Positions 27,487-36,097 of a stretch of DNA of 39,506 nt are shown here, piece by piece. Under the pieces are notes generated by a model, which saw only the letters and a program-made list of their open reading frames with translations, did not search any database and had not been told where the DNA came from. The DNA is from Roseomonas sp. 18066 (GTDB taxonomy: Bacteria > Pseudomonadota > Alphaproteobacteria > Acetobacterales > Acetobacteraceae): contig NZ_CACSJM010000044.1 in the NCBI RefSeq assembly GCF_902706185.1, forward strand, positions 1 through 39,506, written 5' to 3'. Within the stretch, counting starts at the first letter, position 1, and every line of letters begins with the position of its first letter. The position numbers were made by a program, and so were the translations under genes.

Positions 27487-27807
27487 TTAACAGGCCCGGC
27501 GCGGGCGCGGCTTCAGCGGGTCCAGGCCGCGCGCGGTCGGCGGCTGCCAGGTGGCCGATTGCGGGCTGCCGCCCTGGGTGCTGGTGCCGATCTGCGACCC
27601 GCCGGTGCCGCCGCTCCAGCCGGTGGAGCCCGCATTGCCCGGCGCCGTGGCATCCGCCCCGGCCTGCCGCGGGGTGGCCGGGGTCGCCTGGCTGCCGCCT
27701 TCGCAGGCCGGCGCCGCGCCGGGCGTGGTGCCCTGCGCCCAGGCCGCCGGCGCCAGGGCCAGCCCGGCCAGCAGCGCCCATCCGGTGATCCGCCTCGCCT
27801 GTGCCAT
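27487..27807 (-). CDS. Small secreted Gly/Ser/Thr-rich protein
   Basis: A 106-residue protein with a Sec signal peptide (MAQARRITGWALLAGLALAPAAWAQ) and a mature part rich in Gly, Ser, Thr and Pro (GSTGWSGGTGGSQIGTST, then TWQPPTARGLDPLKPRP). Two cysteines remain, one the last residue. I recognise no domain. An excellent AGGAGGG ribosome site precedes ATG 27807. It lies 80 bases downstream of selD on the same strand and may be co-transcribed. Its stop lies in an A/T-rich patch, 27476-27491, that is unusual for this window and separates it from the convergent gene. Confidence 0.7.
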   Translation of the reverse strand: MAQARRITGWALLAGLALAPAAWAQGTTPGAAPACEGGSQATPATPRQAGADATAPGNAGSTGWSGGTGGSQIGTSTQGGSPQSATWQPPTARGLDPLKPRPRRAC

Positions 27808-27887
27808 CGAGCCCTCCTGGGGTTGTCCTGGAAAGAAGCCGGGGTGGGCCGCCGCGGTTGCAGCCCCGCCCGGCAAAGCGCTGGTCC

Positions 27888-28931
27888 TCAAAGAATATCG
27901 ATGCCGGGCTCGCCGGCCACGGCGCGGCCGATGATGGCGGCGCGCGAGAAGCCCTCGGCGCGGATGCGGGCCAGCGTCGCCGCGGCGGCCTCGGGCGCCA
28001 CGCTGACCAGCAGCCCGCCCGAGGTCTGCGGGTCGGCCAGCAGCAGCCGCTGCCAGTCCGGGCAGTTCTCCGGCAGGCGGATCGCCGCGCCATAGCTGTC
28101 CCAGTTGCGGTGCGAGGCGCCGGTGATGAAGCCGGCCTGGGCCAGCGCCTCGGCATGCCGCAGCAGCGGCAGGGCCGCGAGCTCGATCGCCAGCCTGACC
28201 CCCGAACCCCGCGCCAGCTCCAGCCCATGGCCGAGGATGCCGAAGCCGGTGACATCGGTGATGCCATGCACGGCCTCCTCGGTCGCCAGGCTGGCGCCGA
28301 CGCGGTTCAGCTGCGTCATCGAGGCGATCATCTCGGCATAGCCGCCCTCCGGCAGCTTTTCTTTTTTAATAGCAGCCGAGTAGACGCCGACGCCGAGCGC
28401 CTTGGTCAGGATCAGCGCGTCGCCGGGCCGCGCCATGGTGTTGCGCCGCACCTGCGCCGGATGGCCCAGCCCGATCACCGCCAGGCCGTAGATCGGCTCC
28501 GGGCTGTCGATCGAATGGCCGCCGGCGATGGGGATGCCGGCCTCGGCGCAGATCGACGCCCCGCCGGCCAGGATCAGCCGCACCTGCTCCGGCGCCAGCT
28601 TGCCCAGCGGCATGCCCAGGATGGCCAGCGCCATGATCGGCTTGCCGCCCATGGCATAGATGTCGGAAATCGCGTTGGTCGCGGCGATGCGGCCGAAATC
28701 GGTCGGGTCGTCGACCATCGGCATGAAGAAATCGGTGGTGGCCATCACCGCCAGCTCGTCATTCACCTGCCAGACGGCAGCATCGTCCGAGGTTTCCGCG
28801 CCGACCAGCAACTGAGAAAAAGGGCCGGCCTGCGGCTGCCCGGCCAGCAGCCCCTGCAGCACCGCCGGCGCCAGCTTGCAGCCGCAGCCGCCGCCATGCG
28901 CAAGCTCCGTCAGCCGCGGCATCGCGTCCAT
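27888..28931 (-). CDS. selD: SelD, selenide water dikinase
   Basis: A 347-residue selenophosphate synthetase, making the selenium donor for SelA from selenide and ATP. The N-terminal active-site loop is HGGGCGCK with C16 and K19, so this SelD has Cys, not selenocysteine, at the catalytic place. Further family motifs are [41 protein letters not shown] and DPQTSGGLL. The start [13 protein letters not shown] is the usual SelD N-terminus; the Shine-Dalgarno is weak. It is convergent to the fdn-sel operon, so it has its own promoter in 28932-29060. Confidence 0.96.
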   Translation of the reverse strand: MDAMPRLTELAHGGGCGCKLAPAVLQGLLAGQPQAGPFSQLLVGAETSDDAAVWQVNDELAVMATTDFFMPMVDDPTDFGRIAATNAISDIYAMGGKPIMALAILGMPLGKLAPEQVRLILAGGASICAEAGIPIAGGHSIDSPEPIYGLAVIGLGHPAQVRRNTMARPGDALILTKALGVGVYSAAIKKEKLPEGGYAEMIASMTQLNRVGASLATEEAVHGITDVTGFGILGHGLELARGSGVRLAIELAALPLLRHAEALAQAGFITGASHRNWDSYGAAIRLPENCPDWQRLLLADPQTSGGLLVSVAPEAAAATLARIRAEGFSRAAIIGRAVAGEPGIDIL

Positions 28932-29060
28932 CCTGGTGTTCCTCTTCCCGTCCCTTCCAAGGATGGGCGCGCGGGGGCTCAGAGAAAAGTCCCGCGGGTG
29001 GCGGAAGCGCGCGCCGCGTGGTTTCATGGCCAGGATGATCCGCGCCTGTCCGCCCCCGCG

Positions 29061-30038
29061 ATGCTGAGCTGGCTGCGCCGCCGCCCGGCCGAGGCCGCGC
29101 CGCCGGCACAGCCCCCCGGCAACCGCATCCACGCCCTGCTGGACGCCGTCGGCCTGCCCTGGCGCACGCCGCGCGGCCGCCTGGCCGAGCGCTTCGGCAC
29201 CGTCCCGCACCCGGCCTATACCCAGACCGTCATCGCCGTGCCGACGGTGCCGCCGCTGGTGCCGGGGCTGCTCTGGCCGCTCGGCGCCGCGGTCTGGCAC
29301 GACGCGCCGCCCGACCTGCCGGCGATCAGCTTCTCCTCGGTGGCCTGGCTGTCGGCCGATGCGGGGGCCAATATCCGTGCCTGCGTCGCGGCCCTGGCCG
29401 GGCCGCTGGGCACCGTGCAGATCGTCGAGAGCAGCGGCGTGCGCCGTGCCCAATGGCGCGACGGGGCGGCGGCGCTGACGCTGACCACCTGGCCCGAGGC
29501 GCGCGACCCCAACCCGGCCAACCAGCGCGAGCCGCGGCTGGCCCAGGCCTGCCACATCGCCATCGAGACCGGCTTCCGCCAGGGCCTCTCGGCGCGGGAG
29601 CGCGACTGGCTGGCGCATGCGGTGCCGCTGGCCGAGAACCCGTCCCGCCCGCCGCCGACGCTGGAGGCGCTGCAGCGCCGCCCGGCCGCCGAGGCGATGC
29701 TGGAATTCGCGCGATCGCCCGACACCGCGATGGCGCTGCTGCTCGGCCGCATCAGCCGGGCGCCGGCGACCGAGGCGCTGATCTTCTGCCACGGCCAGTT
29801 CTGCATGGTCCCCGCCGAGCGGCTGGAGGGCTTCTCGGTCGAGCGGCTGCTGCCGGCCAAGGGCAGCGGCGGCGCCACGCTGCTGGCCCGCCTCAGCCCG
29901 GCGCGGCCCGGCTGGCTGCCGCCGGTGCTGACCCTGGCGAGCGACCCCTCGCCGGACGGGCTGACCGCGCTGGGCGAGCGGCTGGCGGCCGAGTTTGCCC
30001 GCCCCTGCGAGATCAGCCCCTATGCCAATGACGTCTGA
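29061..30038 (+). CDS. Unknown 325-residue protein
   Basis: I do not recognise a named domain. The protein has no signal peptide or membrane helix. Features visible are an N-terminal basic patch ([11 protein letters not shown]), a segment [24 protein letters not shown], a central alternating hydrophobic region around [17 protein letters not shown], and a Cys/His motif [10 protein letters not shown] near residue 250. It diverges from selD and overlaps the histidine phosphatase-like gene by 11 bases, so the pair is an operon. The ATG has no obvious ribosome site; an in-frame GTG further upstream could extend it. Confidence 0.72.
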   Translation: MLSWLRRRPAEAAPPAQPPGNRIHALLDAVGLPWRTPRGRLAERFGTVPHPAYTQTVIAVPTVPPLVPGLLWPLGAAVWHDAPPDLPAISFSSVAWLSADAGANIRACVAALAGPLGTVQIVESSGVRRAQWRDGAAALTLTTWPEARDPNPANQREPRLAQACHIAIETGFRQGLSARERDWLAHAVPLAENPSRPPPTLEALQRRPAAEAMLEFARSPDTAMALLLGRISRAPATEALIFCHGQFCMVPAERLEGFSVERLLPAKGSGGATLLARLSPARPGWLPPVLTLASDPSPDGLTALGERLAAEFARPCEISPYANDV

Positions 30039-30621
30039 CCGCCGCCTGCTGCATTTCGTCACCCATCCCGAGGTGCTGATCGACCCGGGCGTGGCCGTGC
30101 CCGACTGGCCGCTGTCGGAACGTGGCCGGCAGCGGATGCTGCTGGCGGTCGCCGCCCCCTGGGCGCTGGAGGTGGATGCGCTGTTCTGCAGCGCCGAGCG
30201 GAAGGCGCGCGACGGCGCCGGGATCCTGGGCGCCGCGCGCGGCCTTGTTCCGGTCGTGCTGGAAGAGCTCGGCGAGAACGACCGCTCGGCCACCGGATAC
30301 CTGCCGCGCGCCGAATTCGAGGCGACGGCTGACCTGTTCTTCGGCCATCCGGAGACCAGCATCCGCGGCTGGGAACGCGCGGTCGACGCGCAGGGGCGCA
30401 TCCTGCGCGCCTTCGACAACGTCCTGGCCCTGGCCGGCAAGGCCCGGCGCATCGCGGTGGTGGCGCATGGCGGCGTCGGCGCCCTGCTGCTGAGCGCGCT
30501 GTCGGGCGAGGCCATCAGCCGGGCCACGGACCAGCCCGGCGATGGCGGCGGCTTCTTGTTCACCGTCGCCCTGCCGGACCGGCGGGTGGTCGCCGGCTGG
30601 CGGCGGATCGAGACGGCTTAG
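30028..30621 (+). CDS. Variant histidine phosphatase family protein
   Basis: A 197-residue member of the histidine phosphatase (phosphoglycerate mutase-like) superfamily. The usual RHG at the catalytic His is THP (HFVTHPEV), but the other expected elements are present: LSERGRQRM, the Arg in [11 protein letters not shown], an acidic residue in EELGEND and the second catalytic His in [12 protein letters not shown]. This spelling looks like a conserved subfamily rather than decay, because the whole fold pattern is intact. The start overlaps the upstream unknown gene; ATG 30022 is an alternative. Its stop overlaps the stop of the convergent permease gene. Substrate unknown. Confidence 0.82.
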   Translation: MTSDRRLLHFVTHPEVLIDPGVAVPDWPLSERGRQRMLLAVAAPWALEVDALFCSAERKARDGAGILGAARGLVPVVLEELGENDRSATGYLPRAEFEATADLFFGHPETSIRGWERAVDAQGRILRAFDNVLALAGKARRIAVVAHGGVGALLLSALSGEAISRATDQPGDGGGFLFTVALPDRRVVAGWRRIETA

Positions 30622-31829
30622 CCCTGCAGCCCCTCGGCCGGGGGGCGGCGCCAGGCCCAGAGCGCCGGCAACAGCGCCGCCAGCAACCCCGCGGCCAGGA
30701 TGGCGGCAGCGAGCCCGGCCTCGGCCAGCGACGGCGCCACGGCGATGCTGACGCGGGCCGCCTGCCCCACCGCGCCGGCCGCCAGCGCCGCGCCCAGCCA
30801 GCCCAGCAGGAAGCCGGCGACGACGCCCACCCCCAGGATCACCGCCATCTCCAGCCAGACGGCGGCCAGCAGGAAGCGCCGCGGCGCCCCGATGGCCCGC
30901 AGCACGGCAAATTCCTGCCGCCGCACCGCCAGCAGCCCGGCAAAAGACAGGAAGACCGCCGCGAGCACCAGGCCGGTGCTGGCGGCGGCCATGCCGGACA
31001 GCACCATCCGCATCTCGGCGCCGACGCGGAACAGCGACACCAGCACCTCGGCCGGGAAGAAGGCCATGGCGCCATCGGTCCGGTAGCGCTGGCGCAGCTG
31101 ATAGGCCTGGGCGATGCCGCGCGGCGCCACCACCACCGCCGGCACGCCGGGCGGGTCGACGGTCCAGGGCGGGCCCGGCGGGTCTTCTTCCGAGGCATGG
31201 CCATTGCCCAGGCCATGCACCTCCCAGACCGTCTCGATCGGCAGCAGCACGGCCCAGTCCCAGGGCGTGCCGGTGGGCGGCAGGCGGCCGACGACGCTGA
31301 AGCCGGCCTCCGCATGCTCATGGCCATGCGCCTCGGCGCCGGCATGCGCCAGGCCGTGCTGGGGGACGCCGCGCTCGCCGAGCCTGAGGGGCACGGCATG
31401 GCCGACCACCGCCTCGCCTTCGGCCGCGAAGATGCGCCCCTCGGCCAGCGGGCGGCGGCCGCCCAGCGTCAGGAAGGCGGGGGCGACGCCGACCACCGGA
31501 TGGCTGCCCCAGCGGTCGCCGAAGCCGATCGGCGACAGCCAGGCGACATCCGGGTCGGCCTGCAGCCGCTGCAGCACGGCGCCGGGCAGCAGCGGCACCA
31601 CGTCGGGCTGCAGGTAGATGGCGGTCAGCGTCAGCTGGGTCTGGCTGCCGGGGGCGCCGACCAGCAGGTCGAAGCCCTCCGCCGCCTGGGCGGCGCCACG
31701 GCGCAGGCCGCGCTCCAGCAACCCGACGCCAACCCCGAGCGCGGTCGCCAGCGCCACCAGCAGCATCAGCGCCAGCACGGTGCCGCGACGGCGGCGCAGG
31801 GCAGCGCGGGCGATCGGCCAAGGGTTCAT
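30618..31829 (-). CDS. FtsX/MacB-like ABC transporter permease with His-rich loop
   Basis: A 403-residue permease: one membrane helix near the N-terminus (residues 17-38), a large periplasmic domain, then three C-terminal helices, as in FtsX/MacB/LolC proteins; LLAVRRQEFAVLRAIGAPRRFLL is the typical coupling region. The periplasmic part contains a His-rich stretch (QHGLAHAGAEAHGHEHAEAGF, split here by HGHEH) of the kind that binds zinc or copper. With the ATPase upstream (ATGA overlap) and a DUF3299-like protein it resembles the zinc-linked zrg-type systems of Vibrio. Metal specificity is inferred. Confidence 0.85.
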   Translation of the reverse strand: MNPWPIARAALRRRRGTVLALMLLVALATALGVGVGLLERGLRRGAAQAAEGFDLLVGAPGSQTQLTLTAIYLQPDVVPLLPGAVLQRLQADPDVAWLSPIGFGDRWGSHPVVGVAPAFLTLGGRRPLAEGRIFAAEGEAVVGHAVPLRLGERGVPQHGLAHAGAEAHGHEHAEAGFSVVGRLPPTGTPWDWAVLLPIETVWEVHGLGNGHASEEDPPGPPWTVDPPGVPAVVVAPRGIAQAYQLRQRYRTDGAMAFFPAEVLVSLFRVGAEMRMVLSGMAAASTGLVLAAVFLSFAGLLAVRRQEFAVLRAIGAPRRFLLAAVWLEMAVILGVGVVAGFLLGWLGAALAAGAVGQAARVSIAVAPSLAEAGLAAAILAAGLLAALLPALWAWRRPPAEGLQG

Positions 31830-32512
31830 TGCACGCGCTCCAGCCGGCCTTCGACCAGCGTCGCGCGATGCGGCAGCCGGGCGGCGAGCGCCAGGTCATG
31901 CGTCGCCAGCAGCAGGGTGGCCCCCGATTCCCGCGCGACTTCCAGCAGCAGCTCGGCCGCGGCGGCGCCGGAGGCGGCGTCCAGGCTGGCGGTGGGCTCG
32001 TCGGCGATCAGCACGGCGGGGGCGCGCAGCAGGGCACGGGCGAGCGCCACGCGTTGCCGCTCGCCGCGGCTCATCGCCTCGATGCGGGTGCCGGGGGCCT
32101 GGATGCCGGCGCGGGCCAGCAGGGCAGCGGCGCGGTCGCGCAGCGCGGCGGGCGCCCGGGCATGGTCGAACCAGGCCGGCACCAGGACATTTTCCAAGGC
32201 TGTCAGCCCGCCAATCAGAAAAAAATCCTGGAACACCAAGCCGAGGTGGTCGCGGCGCCAGCTGTCGCGGGCGGCCTCGCCCAGGGCAGAGAGCGTCACC
32301 TCCCCCCAGCGGATGCTGCCGCCGGCGGGGAGCGCCAACCCCGCCAGGGCATGCAGCAGGCTGGTCTTGCCGCTGCCGGAGGGGCCGGTCAGGGCCAGCG
32401 CCGCGCCGGCCGGCAGGTCCAGGCTCGCCCCGTCGAGCAGCCGGCGTTCGCCGCCGCCGCGCAGGGAGAAGCCGAGGCGGAGGTCGCGGCAGGCAAGCGG
32501 CAGGCCGGGCAT
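31826..32512 (-). CDS. ABC transporter ATP-binding protein (LolD/MacB type)
   Basis: A 228-residue ATPase. Walker A is GPSGSGKTS, the Q-loop lies in GLVFQDFFL, the signature motif is MSRGERQRVALARAL, Walker B is VLIADEPTASLD and the switch His is in LLATHD. The close spacing and the RQRVALARAL/ADEPTASLD wording are typical of LolD/MacB-type partners of FtsX-like permeases. Start ATG 32512 chosen since the ABC fold begins at once. It lies 16 bases after the DUF3299-like gene and overlaps the permease. Confidence 0.92.
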   Translation of the reverse strand: MPGLPLACRDLRLGFSLRGGGERRLLDGASLDLPAGAALALTGPSGSGKTSLLHALAGLALPAGGSIRWGEVTLSALGEAARDSWRRDHLGLVFQDFFLIGGLTALENVLVPAWFDHARAPAALRDRAAALLARAGIQAPGTRIEAMSRGERQRVALARALLRAPAVLIADEPTASLDAASGAAAAELLLEVARESGATLLLATHDLALAARLPHRATLVEGRLERVQ

Positions 32513-32528
32513 CGAGGGCGGTCTTCGG

Positions 32529-32975
32529 TCAGACGGTGCGGAAGGCCGCGTCGCGCAGGCGCAGCTGGCTGACGAAGCCGGTGGCCGGGTCGGTCCAGGA
32601 GCCGCGCTCCAGCCTTCCGCGGGTCTCGATCGGCACGGTGGCGTCGACCGGGGTGGCCTGGCGGCGCAGGTAGACGACGACGATATCGGCCGGCCAGTCG
32701 GCATTGCTGGAGCAGAAGGGGCAGAGCGCCATCGGCTCCCGCGAGAGCACGAAGAAGTCGGCCTCGGCCTTCAGCGGCGGGGCCATGAAGCCGCGCATGG
32801 CGACCTCCTGGCCCGTCAGCTTCTCGACCTCGGTGGAGAAGCGCAGCCCTTCGACGGTCCAGGCGCCGTAGAGCTGGTCGAAGCGCAAGGGCGTCGCGGC
32901 GCTGGCGGGCTTCCCCACCAGCGCCAGGCCGGCGGCGAACAACGTTCGCCGCCCCAGGAAAAAATTAGCGGCCAA
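32529..32975 (-). CDS. DUF3299-like exported protein
   Basis: A protein of about 148 residues with a signal-like N-terminus (GRRTLFAAGLALVGKPASA) and a small beta-rich domain: LYGAWTVEGLRFSTEVEKLTGQEVAMRGFMAPP, then REPMALCPFCSSNADWPADIVVVYL. The CPFC pair and the GxM(A/P)P phrase match the DUF3299 family, found beside metal-linked ABC systems. No ATG is available: the TTG at 32975, overlapping the phosphatase stop, is the best guess, with a TTG inside the signal region as alternative. It belongs to the operon with the ABC genes. Confidence 0.72.
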   Translation of the reverse strand: MAANFFLGRRTLFAAGLALVGKPASAATPLRFDQLYGAWTVEGLRFSTEVEKLTGQEVAMRGFMAPPLKAEADFFVLSREPMALCPFCSSNADWPADIVVVYLRRQATPVDATVPIETRGRLERGSWTDPATGFVSQLRLRDAAFRTV

Positions 32976-34728
32976 GGCCGAGGGCTTCGGCCATGGCGCG
33001 GAACACCATGGTGTTGTCGACGAAGCCGCGGAAACGCTCGCTGCCCGGACCGGTGGCGCGCAGGATGACGTCGTCCACCGTGTGCACCGCCTGGGCGTTG
33101 CTGCGCGGGATATTGCCCTCGCGCAGCTGGCCACCCGGATTGGCCTCGCGGTAGCGCTCATTGGCCATGAAGCGGTTGGCCTGGCCCTGCTGCGCCACGG
33201 CCGGGACATTGGTGCCCTCGAGATGCGGCCGGAAGGTCTCGTAGTAGTCAGGAAAATTGGCGAAGAACACGGCCAGGCGGCGGGAGACATCGACCCGCGG
33301 CGGATAGCCGCGCGCATCGGCAGCCGGGTAGTTGGGGAAGCCGGCCTGCTCGTAGACGCCGACCTTCTCGCGCATCTCGGTGCCCGGGCGGTTGTCGTCG
33401 ACCGTGCCGGTGATGCTCATGCCGTGGTTGTGGTCGGGGACCACGACGATCAGCGTGTCGTCGCGGTTCGCCGCCCAGTCCAGCGCCACCTTCAGGGCGT
33501 TGTCGAGCATGATGGTCTCGTAGACCGAGCGCTCCCAGTCCAACGGGTGGTTGAACTTGTCGATCGAGCCGCTCTCGACCATCAGGAAGAAGCCGGCCGG
33601 GTTGCGCGACAGCACCTGCAGTGCGGCGCGGGTCTGCTCGGTCAGGTCGGGCTGGTTGGGGAAGCGCTCGACGGTGCCGCGGCGGAGATAGAAACGGTCC
33701 AGCGCGCCGTCCATGTTGCCCAGGTTGAACAGGCCGAGCAGCCGGCGGGTGCCGGGGTCGGCGGCGGCCGCCGTCATGCTCTCGGCGCTGTCGCCGAAGG
33801 CGTAGCCGGCCTGGCGGAAGGCGTCGATCATGTTGCGCTCGTCGGCGCGGCGCGAGCCGGGGGTCGAGCGCGGCAGGAAGGAGGCCGAGCCGCCGCCCAT
33901 CACCACTTCCGGCCCCGCGGCCAGCAGCTGGTCAGTGATCGGGATATAGTCGTTGCGGCGGCGGGTATGGGCGAAGACGGCGGCCGGCGTCGCGTCCTGG
34001 ATCTCGGCGGTGGTGACGATGCCGACCGACATGCCCAGCTGGCGGCGCGCCAGGCTGGCGATGGTCTCGACCTTGGGGTGGTCCAGCGTGCCGCGCGCGC
34101 GCGAGGCATAGACGTTCAGCGCGTTCACCGCCGACTTGTGGCCGGTGTTGTAGGCGGCCGCCGAATTGGCGCTGTCGGTGGCGATGGAATCGCTGCCCGA
34201 GGTGCCGACGGTGGCCATCCGCGGCAGGTTGTCCATGGCCAGCGTCGAGCGGTAGCGGCCCTCCTCGATCCCGCGGGACAGGATGCGCGCCGCGGTGACA
34301 TTGGCCACCGTCATGCCGTCGCCGACGAAGAGGATGACATTCTGCGCCCGGCGCTGCTCGGGGGCGGCATAGACCTCCCAGGCGACGGAAGCGGTGTTCT
34401 GCCCGTCGCTGGCCTGCAGCACGTAGCGGCCGGGGGTCGCCAGCGTGGCGTCGCGCAGCACCAGGCTGGAGGCGGCCTGGCCGTCCTCGCGCTCGAGGAA
34501 CTCGGCCGGCTTGCCGAAGCTGTCCTCCAGCGGCTTGCCGTTCAGCGTGACGCGCAGCGCGTCGCGGGCGACGACGCCGGCGAACTCCACCTTCACGTCG
34601 AAGCGGCTGCCGGCCAGGATTTCGGCGCGGTTGATCGGGAAGATGGTCTGGGCCGAGGCGGCCCCCGGGAGGGTGACGGCAGCGAGGCTGCCGAGCATCA
34701 GGGCGGTGGTGGCGAGCAGGCGGCGCAT
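32965..34728 (-). CDS. Secreted alkaline phosphatase, PhoA family
   Basis: A 587-residue exported alkaline phosphatase. After a Sec signal (1-26, ending AASAQ) comes an about 100-residue beta domain, then the catalytic domain: metal Asp in ILFVGDGM (D137), nucleophile S186 in TDSANSAAAYNTG, SAEIQDATPAAVFAH-type sequence (TTAEIQDATPAAVFAH), VESGSIDKFNHP and the metal His in VPDHNHGMS. It hydrolyses phosphomonoesters in the periplasm or outside and needs zinc and magnesium, which fits with a metal-type ABC cassette downstream. It is longer than E. coli PhoA (471) because of the N-terminal domain. Confidence 0.92.
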   Translation of the reverse strand: MRRLLATTALMLGSLAAVTLPGAASAQTIFPINRAEILAGSRFDVKVEFAGVVARDALRVTLNGKPLEDSFGKPAEFLEREDGQAASSLVLRDATLATPGRYVLQASDGQNTASVAWEVYAAPEQRRAQNVILFVGDGMTVANVTAARILSRGIEEGRYRSTLAMDNLPRMATVGTSGSDSIATDSANSAAAYNTGHKSAVNALNVYASRARGTLDHPKVETIASLARRQLGMSVGIVTTAEIQDATPAAVFAHTRRRNDYIPITDQLLAAGPEVVMGGGSASFLPRSTPGSRRADERNMIDAFRQAGYAFGDSAESMTAAAADPGTRRLLGLFNLGNMDGALDRFYLRRGTVERFPNQPDLTEQTRAALQVLSRNPAGFFLMVESGSIDKFNHPLDWERSVYETIMLDNALKVALDWAANRDDTLIVVVPDHNHGMSITGTVDDNRPGTEMREKVGVYEQAGFPNYPAADARGYPPRVDVSRRLAVFFANFPDYYETFRPHLEGTNVPAVAQQGQANRFMANERYREANPGGQLREGNIPRSNAQAVHTVDDVILRATGPGSERFRGFVDNTMVFRAMAEALGLGR

Positions 34729-34958
34729 CGGGTCCAGATCCTTTCCGGAGGCGGGCGCAGACTAGAGCTTGCGCGGCGTCGGACCAGTGCGTCATCGAAA
34801 TTTCACGGGCTGGGGCGGGGCCGTGGCGGGTTCCTCGCGGGGGTTTGCAACCCGGCGGCAGGTTTCTGATTTTTCATCCGCCTGGCCCAGGCTATGGCCC
34901 TTCTCTTTCCGCGCATGAGGCCCCGACCTTGCCCCTGACCCCTCCCCGGCCGCTCCAG

Positions 34959-34973
34959 CCCCCTGTCCGGGGG
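34959..34973 (+). promoter_or_regulatory. Hairpin over the ribosome site of the DUF808 gene
   Basis: CCCCC-TGTCC-GGGGG forms a 5-bp GC stem whose right arm is the only Shine-Dalgarno-like sequence, eight bases before ATG 34982. Folding would hide it. A three-codon frame (ATG 34974 to TGA 34983-34985) overlaps the same start. Function is inferred. Confidence 0.3.
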
Positions 34974-34981
34974 ATGCGGCG

Positions 34982-35980
34982 ATGAGCGTCGGCCTGATCG
35001 CGCTGCTCGACGACGTGGCCGCCCTGGCCAAGGTCGCCGCCGCCTCGCTCGACGACATCGCTGCGCAATCGGCCAAGGCCGGCACCAAGGCGATCGGCAT
35101 CGTCATCGACGACGCCGCCGTCACGCCGCGCTACGTGGTGGGCTTCGCCGCGGCGCGGGAGCTGCCGATCGTCGGCCGCATCGCGCTGGGCTCGCTGAAG
35201 AACAAGCTGCTGTTCCTGCTGCCGGCCGCCCTGCTGCTGAGCTTCTTCGCGCCCTGGGTGATCACGCCGCTGCTGATGCTGGGCGGCGCCTATCTCTGCT
35301 ACGAGGGCGCGCTGAAGGTCATCGAGAGCTTCCGCCCCGCCAGCGAGGCCAAGGCCGCCCCGGCCGTGACGCCGGAGAACGCCGTCGCCCTGGAGGAGCA
35401 GAAGATCAAGGGTGCGATCAAGACCGACTTCATCCTCTCGGCCGAGATCATGGCGCTGACCCTGGCCGGGCTCGGCACCAATTCGGTGGTGATGCAGGCG
35501 GTGATCCTGGCGGTCGTCGGCATCGGCATCACCGTGCTGGTCTATGGCGGCGTGGCGCTGATCGTGAAGGCCGACGATGTCGGCGTGGCGCTGGCGGCCA
35601 ATCCGCGGCCGGCCGGCACCCTGCTGGGGCTGCGCGGGCGGCCGGCGCCGGGCGACACCACCCCGGGCTCCGGCGCCGACCGGGCGCTGCGGCCGGTGAC
35701 CCAGGCGGTCGGGCGCGGGCTGGTGATCGGCATGCCACATTTCCTGAAGCTGCTGGCCGTCGTCGGCACCGCGGCGATGCTCTGGGTCGGCGGCGGCATC
35801 CTGCTGCACGGGGCGGAGGAGATGGGCTGGGCCTGGCCGGCGCATGCGGTGCACGACGCGGCGGCCATGGCGGGCGGCGGCCTGGCCGGCTGGCTGGTGA
35901 CCGCGGGGCTGTCCGGCCTGCTCGGCCTGGTGCTGGGCGCCATCCTGATGCCGGTGGCCAGCCGGGTCATTCCGCACTGA
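34982..35980 (+). CDS. DUF808 (YedI-like) inner-membrane protein
   Basis: A 332-residue membrane protein of the DUF808/YedI family. Recognisable parts are the N-terminus SVGLIALLDDVAALAKVAAASLDDIAAQ, the KAIGIVIDDAAVTPRYVVGF segment, RIALGSLKNKLLFLLPAALLLSFFAPW, and KGAIKTDFILSAEIMALTL. Five or more membrane helices are visible. The family has no established function. It stands alone on the plus strand, diverging from the alkaline phosphatase across 253 bases that contain no gene. Confidence 0.9.
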   Translation: MSVGLIALLDDVAALAKVAAASLDDIAAQSAKAGTKAIGIVIDDAAVTPRYVVGFAAARELPIVGRIALGSLKNKLLFLLPAALLLSFFAPWVITPLLMLGGAYLCYEGALKVIESFRPASEAKAAPAVTPENAVALEEQKIKGAIKTDFILSAEIMALTLAGLGTNSVVMQAVILAVVGIGITVLVYGGVALIVKADDVGVALAANPRPAGTLLGLRGRPAPGDTTPGSGADRALRPVTQAVGRGLVIGMPHFLKLLAVVGTAAMLWVGGGILLHGAEEMGWAWPAHAVHDAAAMAGGGLAGWLVTAGLSGLLGLVLGAILMPVASRVIPH

Positions 35981-36097
35981 GCTGAACGCACCCCCCTCCA
36001 TCGCACGACCATTCGGCCAAAATGATTTTTCCGTCTGGTCATCCAGCCCGGCATGAGGCTTGCTAGCCCAGGCAGGCTTTCATTCCGGGGTGAGACG

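Noticed and set aside
34760..34810. Pho box upstream of the alkaline phosphatase
   Set aside because: The best 7-4-7 alignment on the minus strand matches only about four of seven positions in each half, far weaker than the site before the PstS-like gene.
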